Part shown: positions 16,361 through 24,477 of the stretch, piece after piece
Position numbering within the stretch: position 1 is the stretch's first letter
How the letters are laid out: every line of letters starts with the position of its first letter
Assembly (NCBI RefSeq): GCF_003601985.1
Contig: NZ_QZXA01000009.1
Location: forward strand, 279,070-343,069
Direction of reading: 5' to 3'
DNA: 64,000 nucleotides
DNA from: Mesorhizobium jarvisii
Lineage (GTDB): Bacteria > Pseudomonadota > Alphaproteobacteria > Rhizobiales > Rhizobiaceae
Translations under genes and position numbers: made by a program
Notes under the pieces: generated by a model
The model's database searches: none
What the model saw: only the letters and a program-made list of their open reading frames with translations
What the model was told of the DNA's origin: nothing

Positions 16361-16490
16361 GAAAAAAGCCGCCGCCGCAAAGCTTCGCGGCACGGGGTTT
16401 CAGGTCTTCTTGCCCTGCCTCGCTACGAGGTCAGGGCCTTACCGGGACTGAGCGTAAGTGGACATCCACTCTCCATTGGGATGGGCGTCC
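16361..16490 (-). ncRNA. Candidate structured small RNA or terminating leader upstream of the YjhX gene
   Basis: Read on the minus strand, about 130 nt contains three hairpins in series. The first is GTGGA/TCCAC (16458-16469). The second is an 11-bp stem GCCCTG-CCTCG with CGAGG-CAGGGC (16412-16437). The third, GCCGC/GCGGC (16374-16391), is followed by a GC-rich stretch and T6 (16362-16367). A CTATAG box sits at about 16489-16494, a plausible -10 element. No convincing ORF lies in it. It could be an independent sRNA or a terminating 5' leader of the YjhX gene, whose ATG is 23 nt past the T-run. I do not recognise a named RNA family. Confidence 0.5.
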
Positions 16491-16621
16491 TATAGGCGAA
16501 AGCGGCTGAAAAGGCCAGCCTGCGGCTTTGCGCTTGTCTCTTTTGGCGGTTTGCACTAGCGAGAATGCACATCAAAATATGCATTTTTGCATATTCCGCA
16601 GTTTCCAATTTGCAGGCCCCC

Positions 16622-18121
16622 ATGTCTCTGATCGATACCCGCACGCCCGACGCAAAACGCCTGATCCCCGGCGCCACCGGTGACTGGGAAATCATCATCG
16701 GTCTCGAAGTGCACGCGCAGGTCATCTCGGAAGCAAAATTGTTTTCCGGCGCTTCGACCGCTTTCGGTGCGGCCCCCAACGCCAATGTCAGCCTGGTCGA
16801 TGCGGCAATGCCCGGCATGCTGCCTGTCATCAACGAGGAGTGCGTCAAACAGGCGATCCGTACCGGTCTCGGGCTGAAGGCGCAGATCAACCACAAGTCG
16901 GTTTTCGACCGGAAGAACTACTTTTATCCCGACCTGCCGCAGGGCTACCAGATCTCGCAGTTCAAGCAGCCGATCGTCGGCGAGGGCACGGTGATCGTGT
17001 CAGTCGGCCCCGACCGCCAGGGCGAATTCGAGGACATCGAGGTCGGCATCGAGCGGCTGCATCTGGAACAGGATGCCGGCAAGTCGATGCACGATCAGCA
17101 TCCGACCATGTCCTATGTCGACCTCAACCGCTCCGGCGTGGCTCTGATGGAGATCGTCTCCAAGCCTGACCTGCGTTCGGGCGATGAGGCCAAGGCCTAT
17201 GTCACCAAGCTGCGCACCATCATGCGCTATCTCGGCACCTGCGACGGCAATATGGATGAAGGCTCGCTGCGCGCCGACGTCAACGTCTCGGTACGCCGGC
17301 CCGGTGGCGAGTTCGGCACCCGCTGCGAGATCAAGAACATGAACTCGATCCGCTTCATCGGCCAGGCCATCGACTTCGAGGCGCGCCGCCAGATCGCCAT
17401 TCTCGAGGACGGCGGCAAGATCGATCAGGAAACGCGCCTGTACGATGCCGTCAAGGGCGAGACGCGCTCGATGCGCTCGAAGGAAGAAGCGCACGATTAC
17501 CGCTATTTCCCCGATCCCGATCTGCTGCCGCTGGAATTCGATCAGGCCTATGTCGATGCTTTGGCCAAAGGGCTGCCGGAACTGCCCGACGACAAGAAGG
17601 CGCGGCTCATCTCCGCGCTTGGCCTCTCGACCTACGACGCTTCGATCCTGGTGTCGGAAAAGTCGGTCGCCGATTATTTCGAGAAGGTGGCCGCCGGCCG
17701 TGACGGCAAGCTCGCCGCAAACTGGGTCATCAACGATCTCCTCGGCCAGTTGAACAAGGTGGGCAAGGACATTGAAAATGCGCCGGTTTCGCCCGATCAG
17801 CTCGGCGCGATCATCGACCTGATCAAGGACGGCACCATTTCGGGCAAGATCGCCAAGGACCTGTTCGAGATCGTCTGGAATGAAGGCGGCGACCCGCGCC
17901 AGCTGGTCGAAAGCCGTGGTATGAAACAGGTCACGGACACCGGCGCCATCGAGAAGGCGGTCGACGAGGTGATCGCGGCCAATCCCGACAAGGTGGAACA
18001 GGCGCGCGCCAAGCCGACCATGGCCGGCTGGTTCGTCGGCCAGGTGATGAAGGCGACGGGCGGCAAGGCCAACCCGCAGGCGGTCAACGACCTCGTCAAG
18101 GCCAAGCTCGGCATCGAGTAA
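16622..18121 (+). CDS. gatB: Aspartyl/glutamyl-tRNA amidotransferase subunit B
   Basis: Subunit B of the GatCAB amidotransferase, which activates Glu-tRNA(Gln) or Asp-tRNA(Asn) by ATP-dependent transamidation in the cytosol. The 499-residue length is normal. The N-terminal kinase-like cradle begins WEIIIGLEVHAQVISEAKLF; the conserved DLNRSGVALMEIVSKPD and LRADVNVSVR motifs follow; the C-terminal YqeY-like tRNA-binding domain ends MKATGGKANPQAVNDLVKAK. Start at 16622 (MSLIDTRTPD); the frame is open to 16565. gatA and gatC are not in the window. A GNAT gene follows after 4 nt. Confidence 0.95.
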   Translation: MSLIDTRTPDAKRLIPGATGDWEIIIGLEVHAQVISEAKLFSGASTAFGAAPNANVSLVDAAMPGMLPVINEECVKQAIRTGLGLKAQINHKSVFDRKNYFYPDLPQGYQISQFKQPIVGEGTVIVSVGPDRQGEFEDIEVGIERLHLEQDAGKSMHDQHPTMSYVDLNRSGVALMEIVSKPDLRSGDEAKAYVTKLRTIMRYLGTCDGNMDEGSLRADVNVSVRRPGGEFGTRCEIKNMNSIRFIGQAIDFEARRQIAILEDGGKIDQETRLYDAVKGETRSMRSKEEAHDYRYFPDPDLLPLEFDQAYVDALAKGLPELPDDKKARLISALGLSTYDASILVSEKSVADYFEKVAAGRDGKLAANWVINDLLGQLNKVGKDIENAPVSPDQLGAIIDLIKDGTISGKIAKDLFEIVWNEGGDPRQLVESRGMKQVTDTGAIEKAVDEVIAANPDKVEQARAKPTMAGWFVGQVMKATGGKANPQAVNDLVKAKLGIE

Positions 18122-18125
18122 GGCC

Positions 18126-18617
18126 ATGTTCGTCCGCACCGCAGGCGAACGCGATCTCGCTGCCATCCGCGCACTGTTGGTTGAAACCTGGCACGCGACC
18201 TATGACGCGCTCTATGGCGCTGCCAGGGTCACCGAAATCACCGATGCGTGGCACTCGATCGCCTCGTTGAAGGCGCGGCTGACCAAGCCGAACAGCGAGT
18301 TCCTCGTCGCCGATGACGGCAAGCGTATTGGCGGCGTTGCCTTTGCCGAGGGCATTGGTGGCGGAGAAGAAGTTGTCCTGAAACAGCTCTACGTGCTTCC
18401 AGCCCTGCAGGGCAGGGGCATCGGCGGCATGTTGCTGGACGAGATCATCGAGAGTTTTCCGGAAGCCCGCGCCATCCGCCTGGAAGTGGAGGCGCAAAAC
18501 GCCCGCGCCATCGCCTTCTACGAAGCCAATGGCTTCGTGCGATCCGGCGATGCCGGCGAGCACGCGGGTGCCTCCGGCGAGCCGACACTGGTCTACATCA
18601 GGCCTCTTGCCGGCTGA
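18126..18617 (+). CDS. GNAT-family N-acetyltransferase
   Basis: A 163-residue single-domain GNAT protein. The acetyl-CoA-binding motif A is LPALQGRGIGGMLLDEIIE (about residues 97-115), and motif B is AIAFYEANGFVRSG. The acceptor is unknown; most such proteins acetylate amino groups of small molecules or protein N-termini. It starts 4 nt after the gatB stop, so it is probably co-transcribed and perhaps translationally coupled with it. Confidence 0.88.
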   Translation: MFVRTAGERDLAAIRALLVETWHATYDALYGAARVTEITDAWHSIASLKARLTKPNSEFLVADDGKRIGGVAFAEGIGGGEEVVLKQLYVLPALQGRGIGGMLLDEIIESFPEARAIRLEVEAQNARAIAFYEANGFVRSGDAGEHAGASGEPTLVYIRPLAG

Positions 18618-18774
18618 TTCCTTCGAAGTCGACCTCTCTTGATCACCTTCGCGCGAGCGGCGCCGCATGCGCCCGTTTTCGTTTGACGGCCTGAGGGCTC
18701 CTCACCAAAGCTGTCGGTGCTGAACGCGCGGAAGCCGGAATGGACCGGCACGCCGGGTAGCGCTGGGGGAAACC

Positions 18775-19473
18775 ATGCCAAGCTTGCCGGAACTGATGCC
18801 GACGCAGGTGTCGGACGAAACTTTTGGTGGCGTCACCTACCACATAGCGGGCGAACTGGTGCCCGTGCTTTCGGTCGATGTGACGCAAATGCCGGTCTAT
18901 TTCGAGCATCACATCCTGTTGTGGAAGAACTCGACCATCACCATCGGCCTGAAATCGCTGAAAGGCGCCCTGAAGCGCATGATGGCCGGCATGCAGATCT
19001 TCGTCACCGAGGCGTCGGGAGCGGGCATCATCGCCTTCAGCCGTGATGGACCCGGCCACATCGTGCCAATCCATCTCAGGCGTGGCGAGGAGATCCAGGT
19101 GCGCGAACACCAGTTTCTCGCCGCCACCGGCAATGTCGACTACACATTCGAGCGTGTGCGCGGCCTGGCGACGATGCTGTTCGGCCAGAGCGGCTTCTTC
19201 ATCGACCGCTTTCGCGGCGATGGCGGCGATGGCATCGTCTGGCTGCATGGCTACGGCAATGTCTTCGAAAAGACGCTTGCCGCCGGCGAGACCATCGACA
19301 TCGAGCCGGGCGGCTGGCTGTTCAAGGATGCCTCCGTCAGGATGGAAACCAAGATCGACCGCCTTTCGAGCGGCTTCTTCGGCGCCAATATGAATTTCAT
19401 CGTCAACCGCTTCACCGGTCCGGGTCGGGTCGGCATTCAGTCGATGTATCTGCATATGCCGACGGAGGAATAG
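18775..19473 (+). CDS. AIM24/TIGR00266 family protein
   Basis: A 232-residue beta-rich protein of the AIM24 family (mitochondrial biogenesis AIM24 relatives). Repeated beta segments occur: VDVTQMPVYFEHHILLWKN, SGAGIIAFSRDGPGHIVPI, FIDRFRGDGGDGIVWLHGYG. No signal peptide or catalytic motif is visible. The bacterial role is unknown; a structural tryptophan-RNA-binding-attenuator-like fold has been reported for a family member. It is preceded by GGGGGAAA and lies 157 nt after the GNAT gene. Confidence 0.87.
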   Translation: MPSLPELMPTQVSDETFGGVTYHIAGELVPVLSVDVTQMPVYFEHHILLWKNSTITIGLKSLKGALKRMMAGMQIFVTEASGAGIIAFSRDGPGHIVPIHLRRGEEIQVREHQFLAATGNVDYTFERVRGLATMLFGQSGFFIDRFRGDGGDGIVWLHGYGNVFEKTLAAGETIDIEPGGWLFKDASVRMETKIDRLSSGFFGANMNFIVNRFTGPGRVGIQSMYLHMPTEE

Positions 19474-19637
19474 GCTCGAGGAGGATATGGATCAGCGCTG
19501 GCGAACCGCCGCAGTCGTACCAGCCGGCGCGGCATAACCGACGGGACTCCGCATCGGCGGCGAAGTCCCTATCGGTCCATTCGGGCATGCGTCATTGTCG
19601 CATTTGCTGCGCCGGCTCACGACGGATATTCAGGGAC

Positions 19638-19982
19638 ATGACCAAACTGTCGCGCATTGTAGCCCTGGCGCTGCTCGCCATCATCGTTTTTGCAACCTTG
19701 TCGCCGATCCAGGTGCGACCGCACATAGCCGATGCGAATGTTGAGCGCGCCTTGGCTTATGTGTTGCTTGGCCTCGCCGTGGCACTCGGCTTCCCCAATC
19801 GCCTGTATCAAGCCGTGATCTTCGTGGTTGCGACCGCAGGCATACTGGAATTGCTTCAGATCATCGATCCCAGCCGTCACGCACGTCTCATCGATGCCCT
19901 TGTGAAGGCCTTTGCCGGAGTGGCTGGCATCGTGGCGGGACAACTGCTCGTCAGGACCGGCGGACGAAAGAGCGAGAGCTAG
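19638..19982 (+). CDS. VanZ-like small membrane protein
   Basis: A 114-residue protein with about four hydrophobic segments: LSRIVALALLAIIVFATLSP, ALAYVLLGLAVALGF, LYQAVIFVVATAGILELLQ and the C-terminal AGVAGIVAGQLLVR. The FATLSPIQVRP and ELLQIIDPSRHARLIDAL motifs resemble the VanZ-like family. Function is unknown. Start at 19638 (MTKLSRI) is preferred over the open frame from 19587. A Rhizobiales palindromic repeat begins directly at its stop codon. Confidence 0.75.
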   Translation: MTKLSRIVALALLAIIVFATLSPIQVRPHIADANVERALAYVLLGLAVALGFPNRLYQAVIFVVATAGILELLQIIDPSRHARLIDALVKAFAGVAGIVAGQLLVRTGGRKSES

Positions 19983-20027
19983 CGCAATTCCAGGAAAAGT
20001 GTGAGCGGTTTTCCGTCCGGAATTGCG
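19983..20027. repeat. 45-bp Rhizobiales-type palindromic repeat, copy 2
   Basis: Outer arms CGCAATTCC and GGAATTGCG and inner arms GGAAAA and TTTTCC flank GTGTGAGCGG. Length (45 bp) and the core GGAAAAGTG...CGGTTTTCC match copy 1 at 3358. It sits between the VanZ-like gene and panC; a further GCGGCGG/CCGCCGC hairpin follows at 20046-20063. Confidence 0.7.
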
Positions 20028-20071
20028 TCAAAACAAAGAGTTAGCGCGGCGGCAAACCGCCGCATTGTCAC

Positions 20072-20923
20072 CTAGACGGTGGGAACTTCCACATTGTCGA
20101 TGAGCCGCGTCTTGCCAAGCCAGGCCGCGGCAAGCACACGCCCGGCGTGGTCGCGGCGCCAGGGCGCAAGCGTCAGGCTTTCGCGGGCCTCGACATAGTC
20201 GATCTTCTGGAAGCCGGCAGCGATAAGGGCTCGGCCGGCTTCTCCAGTTGCGTCGTCCTGGTGCGTGCCGGCCGCCAGTGCGGCTGCCGCCCTGCGCAGG
20301 ATCGCGTTGAGCTGGCGAGCGACAGCGAGTTCAGCCTCGTCGAGATAGGCGTTGCGTGATGACATGGCCAGGCCATGCGCGTCGCGTATGGTCGGGGCGC
20401 CGATGATCTCGACGGGAAGGTCGAGGTCGCGGCAGAGCTGTCTGACGACGCAAAGCTGCTGGTAATCCTTCTCGCCAAAGACCGCACAGTCAGGCGTCGC
20501 CTGCAGAAAAAGCTTGGCCACCACGGTGGCGACGCCCTCGAAGAAGGTGGGGCGGAAGTCCGATTCGAGCCCGGCGGACGGGCCGCCGACCGAGATCCTG
20601 GTGGCGAAGCCGGCGGGATACATCGCGCCGACCGTCGGCGTGAAAGCGAGATCGGCCTTGACCGTCGCCAGCAGGTCGAGGTCGCGGGCGAGCTGGCGCG
20701 GGTACTTGTCGAGATCTTCGCTCGGCGCGAACTGCGCCGGGTTGACGAAGATCGACACCACGCAGCGCTCGGCTTTTTCCCTGGCGATCCTGATCAGGGA
20801 GAGATGACCCTCATGCAGCGCGCCCATGGTTGGCACCATGGCGACGCGCAGGCCGTCGCGCCGCCAGTCACTGACCTGCGCGCGAAGTGCAGCGACGCTG
20901 TCGACGACCTCGGGACGGCTCAT
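20072..20923 (-). CDS. panC: Pantoate--beta-alanine ligase
   Basis: Joins pantoate and beta-alanine with ATP to give pantothenate (vitamin B5 and CoA pathway), cytosolic. The 283-residue length is typical. The nucleotidyl-transferase HxGH motif is in MVPTMGALHEGHLSLIR (about residues 30-46). FVNPAQFAPSEDLDKYPR and the KMSK-like MSSRNAYLDEAE loop are present. Its ATG overlaps the panB stop by 4 nt, so panB and panC form a translationally coupled operon read leftward. Confidence 0.95.
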   Translation of the reverse strand: MSRPEVVDSVAALRAQVSDWRRDGLRVAMVPTMGALHEGHLSLIRIAREKAERCVVSIFVNPAQFAPSEDLDKYPRQLARDLDLLATVKADLAFTPTVGAMYPAGFATRISVGGPSAGLESDFRPTFFEGVATVVAKLFLQATPDCAVFGEKDYQQLCVVRQLCRDLDLPVEIIGAPTIRDAHGLAMSSRNAYLDEAELAVARQLNAILRRAAAALAAGTHQDDATGEAGRALIAAGFQKIDYVEARESLTLAPWRRDHAGRVLAAAWLGKTRLIDNVEVPTV

Positions 20924-21780
20924 GATTCGTCCCCGCCGTTTAAGCCCGAAGAGGCTTTTGAACCCGAAAAGACATGGCCAGGGCCGGGGAAAGTCCGGTC
21001 TCGCACCTCCGCTGCGTAGCGCTCGGCGGCGTTCGCGATCACGCCGCGCAGGTCGGCATATTCCTTGACGAATTTCGGCACGCGATCGACGGTCAGCCCG
21101 ACCATGTCGTCGATGACCAGGATCTGGCCATCGCAGTCGCCGCTGGCGCCGATGCCGATGGTTGGAATGGCGATGCGGCGTGTGATGTCGGCGGCGACCG
21201 CCTCGATGGTGCCTTCGATGACCACGGAGAACGCGCCGGCCTTTTCGACGGCACGCGCGTCCGCCATAAGCGCCACGACAGTCTCGTCCGTGCGGCCCTT
21301 GATCTTGTAGCCGCCATCCTTCTCCACCGATTGCGGCAGCAGGCCGATATGACCCATGACCGGAATGCCGGCGGCGACGATTGCCGCAATCTGCCCGGCC
21401 ATGTCGACGCCACCTTCAAGCTTCACCGCTTGGCAGCCGGTCTCGTCAACGATGCGCTGCGCGCAGGCCACGGCCTGTGCCGCCGAATCCTCGTAGCTGC
21501 CGGCCGGCATGTCGACGACCACGCAGGCCCTGGCCGAGCCGCGCATCACCGCTTGCCCATGCGCGACCATCATCTCCAGCGAGGCGCCGAGCGTCGTCTC
21601 GTGACCATGCAGGACCATGGCGACGCTGTCGCCGACCAGAAGCAGGTCGACATGCGGGTCGAGCAGGCGGGCGACTGGATAGGTGTAGGCGGTCAGGCAG
21701 ACCAACGGGATGCCGCCCTTGCGGCGGCGAATCAGCTCGGTGCCGATGCGAATGTCGGTGGTCGGCAGTTTCGTGGCCAA
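20920..21780 (-). CDS. panB: 3-methyl-2-oxobutanoate hydroxymethyltransferase
   Basis: Ketopantoate hydroxymethyltransferase, the first step of pantothenate synthesis: it transfers a hydroxymethyl group from methylene-tetrahydrofolate to 2-oxoisovalerate. The 286-residue TIM-barrel enzyme shows VCLTAYTYPVARLLDPHVD, LLVGDSVAMVLHGHETT, and GIPVMGHIGLLPQSV with its conserved His. The start is a TTG (21780) with a strong GGGAGGTGA site seven nt upstream. It is the first gene of the panBC operon, divergent from the NDUFA12 gene. Confidence 0.95.
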   Translation of the reverse strand: MATKLPTTDIRIGTELIRRRKGGIPLVCLTAYTYPVARLLDPHVDLLLVGDSVAMVLHGHETTLGASLEMMVAHGQAVMRGSARACVVVDMPAGSYEDSAAQAVACAQRIVDETGCQAVKLEGGVDMAGQIAAIVAAGIPVMGHIGLLPQSVEKDGGYKIKGRTDETVVALMADARAVEKAGAFSVVIEGTIEAVAADITRRIAIPTIGIGASGDCDGQILVIDDMVGLTVDRVPKFVKEYADLRGVIANAAERYAAEVRDRTFPGPGHVFSGSKASSGLNGGDES

Positions 21781-22010
21781 TCGTCACCTCCCTCGGCCCA
21801 TGGCTGGATTGGATATCCGCATGGGCGCGCTGAGCTTTAGAAAGAGCCGAAAGGCTTGGCAAGCGCACATCCTGTCGCCTCTCGGGATCAAAGGCCTGTG
21901 TCGGTACCCCGGCGCGCCATTTGCGCGCTCCCCGTGGCAAAACCCTTGCCTTCCCGAAGGCCTGACGCCATAAGCAGGAAACAGGCGCCGCCAGCGCAAA
22001 GGGCTCTGAG

Positions 22011-22409
22011 ATGAAGACTTTCCTGACGCAGTTTTTCACCTGGTGGAACAGCCAGACGCTGGGAACACGTCTGCACACCTGGCGGTACGGCAAGAGGGTC
22101 GGCCAGGACGAGGTCGGCAATGTCTATTACGAAGGTGGCATCGATTCGGAAGGTCGCACGCGCCGCTGGGTCATCTACCGGAACTATTCGGAAGCTTCGG
22201 CCATACCGCCCGGCTGGCATGGCTGGATCCACCACCGCGTCGATCTCGCTCCGGCCAGCGAGGACTACAAGCCGCGCGACTGGCAGAAGCCGCATCAGCC
22301 CAATCTGACCGGCACGCCGGCGGCCTACCGCCCGAAGGGCTCGGTGCTGACCAATCAGCATCGCCCGCAGGTTACCGGTGACTACGACGCTTGGACGCCC
22401 GGGTCGTAA
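22011..22409 (+). CDS. NADH:ubiquinone oxidoreductase NDUFA12-type accessory subunit
   Basis: A 132-residue homologue of the mitochondrial complex I subunit NDUFA12/B17.2, found in alphaproteobacteria as a supernumerary subunit of NDH-1. Family motifs are visible: TRLHTWRYGKRVGQDEVGN, YYEG, RRWVIYRNYSEASAIPPGWH and WIHHRVDLAP. It is not next to the nuo operon, as usual in this group. It is followed at 159 nt by the DUF2155 gene, a neighbour often conserved with it. Confidence 0.92.
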   Translation: MKTFLTQFFTWWNSQTLGTRLHTWRYGKRVGQDEVGNVYYEGGIDSEGRTRRWVIYRNYSEASAIPPGWHGWIHHRVDLAPASEDYKPRDWQKPHQPNLTGTPAAYRPKGSVLTNQHRPQVTGDYDAWTPGS

Positions 22410-22568
22410 CGCCCCCGGCTTGTACGACGCCCCGACTTTGTCTCAGCACGAAGTGCAGGCCGGTCCTTTATCGCCACAATTGGTGTTTAGCTGCTTGCTG
22501 ATCAGAAAACGGCGACTAGCCTTGGCGATCGACGGAATCACCCGGGCGCGAACCACCGGTACCCCTAT

Positions 22569-23165
22569 ATGAGCTTTTTCAATCGGATATCGACGGGCGG
22601 TCTGACGCTAGCCGCCGGCCTCGTCGTCAGCACCGCGGCCTTTGCGGCTTCGCCCGCACCGGCGACACCCGCCGCTCCCGCACCGGCCGCGCCCGCGGGA
22701 TCGGATCGCATCACCAATCCGGTCGCCGAGTTCGCCGGCATCGACAAGATCACCGGCCGCATCATCACCTTCGACGTCTACATCGATGAGACCGTGCAGT
22801 TCGGCGCTTTGCAGGTGACGCCGCGCGTCTGCTATTCCCGGCCGCAGAACGAGGAGCCGAAGACCGATTCCTTCGTCGAGGTCGACGAGATCACGCTCGA
22901 CCGCAAGATCCGCCGCATCTTCACCGGCTGGATGTTCGCCGAAAGCCCGGGCCTCAACGCTGTCGAGCATGCCGTCTATGACGTCTGGCTGAAGGAATGC
23001 AAACAGAAGTCCGATGTGCCGGCGCCAGATGCCACCAAGGCCGATACCACCAAGGCTGACGCTTCGAAGCCGGCCGCGACCGAACCAGCCGCCGCCAAGC
23101 CTGCGGCCAGCCCGGATGCGGAACAGTCCGATCCCGCCGAACCGGATACGTCAGGCACCAACTAA
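22569..23165 (+). CDS. DUF2155 domain exported protein
   Basis: A 198-residue protein with a signal peptide (about residues 1-26, ending AAFA), an Ala/Pro-rich linker (27-50) and the DUF2155 domain (about 55-145). The domain contains AEFAGIDKITGRIITFDVYI and RRIFTGWMFAESPGLNAVEH, with two Cys residues (RVCYSRP and LKECKQK) that could form a disulfide. The C-terminal tail is low-complexity Ala/Asp/Thr/Lys. The family is alphaproteobacterial, periplasmic and of unknown role. In related genomes it neighbours aat, accC and NDUFA12, as here. Confidence 0.88.
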   Translation: MSFFNRISTGGLTLAAGLVVSTAAFAASPAPATPAAPAPAAPAGSDRITNPVAEFAGIDKITGRIITFDVYIDETVQFGALQVTPRVCYSRPQNEEPKTDSFVEVDEITLDRKIRRIFTGWMFAESPGLNAVEHAVYDVWLKECKQKSDVPAPDATKADTTKADASKPAATEPAAAKPAASPDAEQSDPAEPDTSGTN

Positions 23166-23240
23166 TCCCTGGGAACCGTCGTGGCCACCATGCGTTGGAC
23201 CACAGACGACCGCGCATCGATGCGCCCGGAGGATATTTCG

Positions 23241-23627
23241 ATGTCGGACAGCAAGCGAATCACGGCCAGCAAACAAGAACTGCTGGAGCTTGAAAAAGGG
23301 TTCTGGACCGGCGATGCGGCCTATTACGCCGCCAATGCCGATACGGAATGCCTGGTGGCCTTTCCGCGAATGGCGAAGGCCATGGACAATGCCGACTTGG
23401 CCAAGACCGCGACCAAACCCAACCGCTGGCGCGATCTCGATATCGAGCTCAAGGGAATAATCGAGCCTGGCAGCGACATCGTCATGCTGACCTACGAGGC
23501 GCATGCGACACGCGAGAACGGCGAACCCTACGCCGCGCTGGTCAGCACCGGCTATGTCCATCGCGTCAACGGCTGGAAGATGATGTTCCATTCGCAGACG
23601 CCGCTGGAGACTGCAGCGAAGAGCTGA
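23241..23627 (+). CDS. NTF2-like/DUF4440-type small protein
   Basis: A 128-residue protein with a predicted NTF2-like cone fold: an N-terminal helix KQELLELEKGFWTGDAAYY and a beta-rich C-terminal half ending GYVHRVNGWKMMFHSQTPL. Members act as small-molecule-binding or enzymatic domains, and the ligand here is unknown. Start at 23241 has CGGAGG nine nt upstream. It is convergent (24-nt gap) with the small region 1.1-like gene. Confidence 0.78.
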   Translation: MSDSKRITASKQELLELEKGFWTGDAAYYAANADTECLVAFPRMAKAMDNADLAKTATKPNRWRDLDIELKGIIEPGSDIVMLTYEAHATRENGEPYAALVSTGYVHRVNGWKMMFHSQTPLETAAKS

Positions 23628-23651
23628 TCCTCTGGTGGTCCGATGGATAGT

Positions 23652-23834
23652 TCACTCGGTGATGTGTATTCCATGCTCGGAGAGAGCAGCCATTATGTCT
23701 TCGATCTCGGCTGAACTGAATTCGCGCTTGGGAAGCAGTTGGTTGAGCTGACCCATTGTGACGTCTCTGCCATTTTCGATCAGCGCTTGAACAATTGGCC
23801 GCATATCCGCTCGAAGGTGGTTTTCGCTCGACAT
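23652..23834 (-). CDS. Free-standing sigma-70 region 1.1-like protein
   Basis: A 60-residue protein whose residues 11-60 resemble sigma-70 region 1.1: IVQALIENGRDVTMGQLNQL then LPKREFSSAEIEDIMAAL and EHGIHITE. In housekeeping sigma factors this acidic helical domain occludes the RNA polymerase channel and blocks free sigma from binding DNA. No sigma regions 2-4 follow; the frame ends at a normal stop, and the next DNA belongs to a convergent gene. GGGGAGC precedes the ATG. It lies 13 nt downstream of aat and probably shares its transcript. It may regulate RNA polymerase or sigma; this is inference. Confidence 0.78.
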   Translation of the reverse strand: MSSENHLRADMRPIVQALIENGRDVTMGQLNQLLPKREFSSAEIEDIMAALSEHGIHITE

Positions 23835-23847
23835 CGAAGCTCCCCAG

Positions 23848-24465
23848 TCACGGAAAGAAGATCGCCTCGCCCTTCAACGCATCGGCGAGCATTCTCTCAT
23901 ACTTGCCGCGTGGCACGTCGACAGCCCCGAAGCGCTTGAGGTGCTCGGTGGTGAATTGCGTATCAAGTAGAGCGAAGCCGCGTGCCTTCAAGCGCTCGAC
24001 GAGATGCACGAGGCAGATTTTCGACGCATCCGTCTCCTTGGAAAACATGCTTTCGCCGAAGAACACCCGTCCGAGCGACACGCCATAGAGGCCGCCGACC
24101 AACTTGTCTTCATGCCAGGCCTCGACCGAATGGCAGTGGCCCATGCGATGCAACTGCACATAGGCCTCGCGGATCGGCGCGTTGATCCAGGTCGAGCGCC
24201 TTTCCTCCCGCTTTTCCGCGCAGCCGTCGATCGTCGCCTCGAAATCGAAGTCGAAGCGGATGTCGAACGGGTTTTTGCGGACCGTCTTCCTCAGGCTTTT
24301 GGGCGTGTGGAACCCGTCGAGCGGGATGATGCCGCGCGTCTCCGGCCGTACCCAGAACACTTCTGGGTCGCTGGCGCTTTCCGCCATCGGGAAGACGCCC
24401 GAAGCGTAGGCCTTGAGCAGAAGGTCGGTGGGGATGCGATAGCCGGGCGCGTAGGGACGGGTCAT
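23848..24465 (-). CDS. aat: Leucyl/phenylalanyl-tRNA--protein transferase
   Basis: N-end-rule enzyme that adds Leu or Phe from aminoacyl-tRNA to proteins with N-terminal Lys or Arg, marking them for ClpS/ClpAP. The 205-residue protein has a GNAT-like fold; visible family signatures are LLLKAYASGVFPMAES, FWVRPETRGIIPLDGFH and SVEAWHEDKLVGGLYGVSLG. It follows accC by 12 nt on the same strand, so it belongs to the aroQ-accB-accC-aat run. The region 1.1-like gene comes 13 nt later. Confidence 0.94.
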   Translation of the reverse strand: MTRPYAPGYRIPTDLLLKAYASGVFPMAESASDPEVFWVRPETRGIIPLDGFHTPKSLRKTVRKNPFDIRFDFDFEATIDGCAEKREERRSTWINAPIREAYVQLHRMGHCHSVEAWHEDKLVGGLYGVSLGRVFFGESMFSKETDASKICLVHLVERLKARGFALLDTQFTTEHLKRFGAVDVPRGKYERMLADALKGEAIFFP

Positions 24466-24477
24466 CGCGTCCCCGGA

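Noticed and set aside
17000..18166. A 388-codon minus-strand frame
   Set aside because: It is antisense to gatB; its sequence is a reverse-complement shadow with no family signature.
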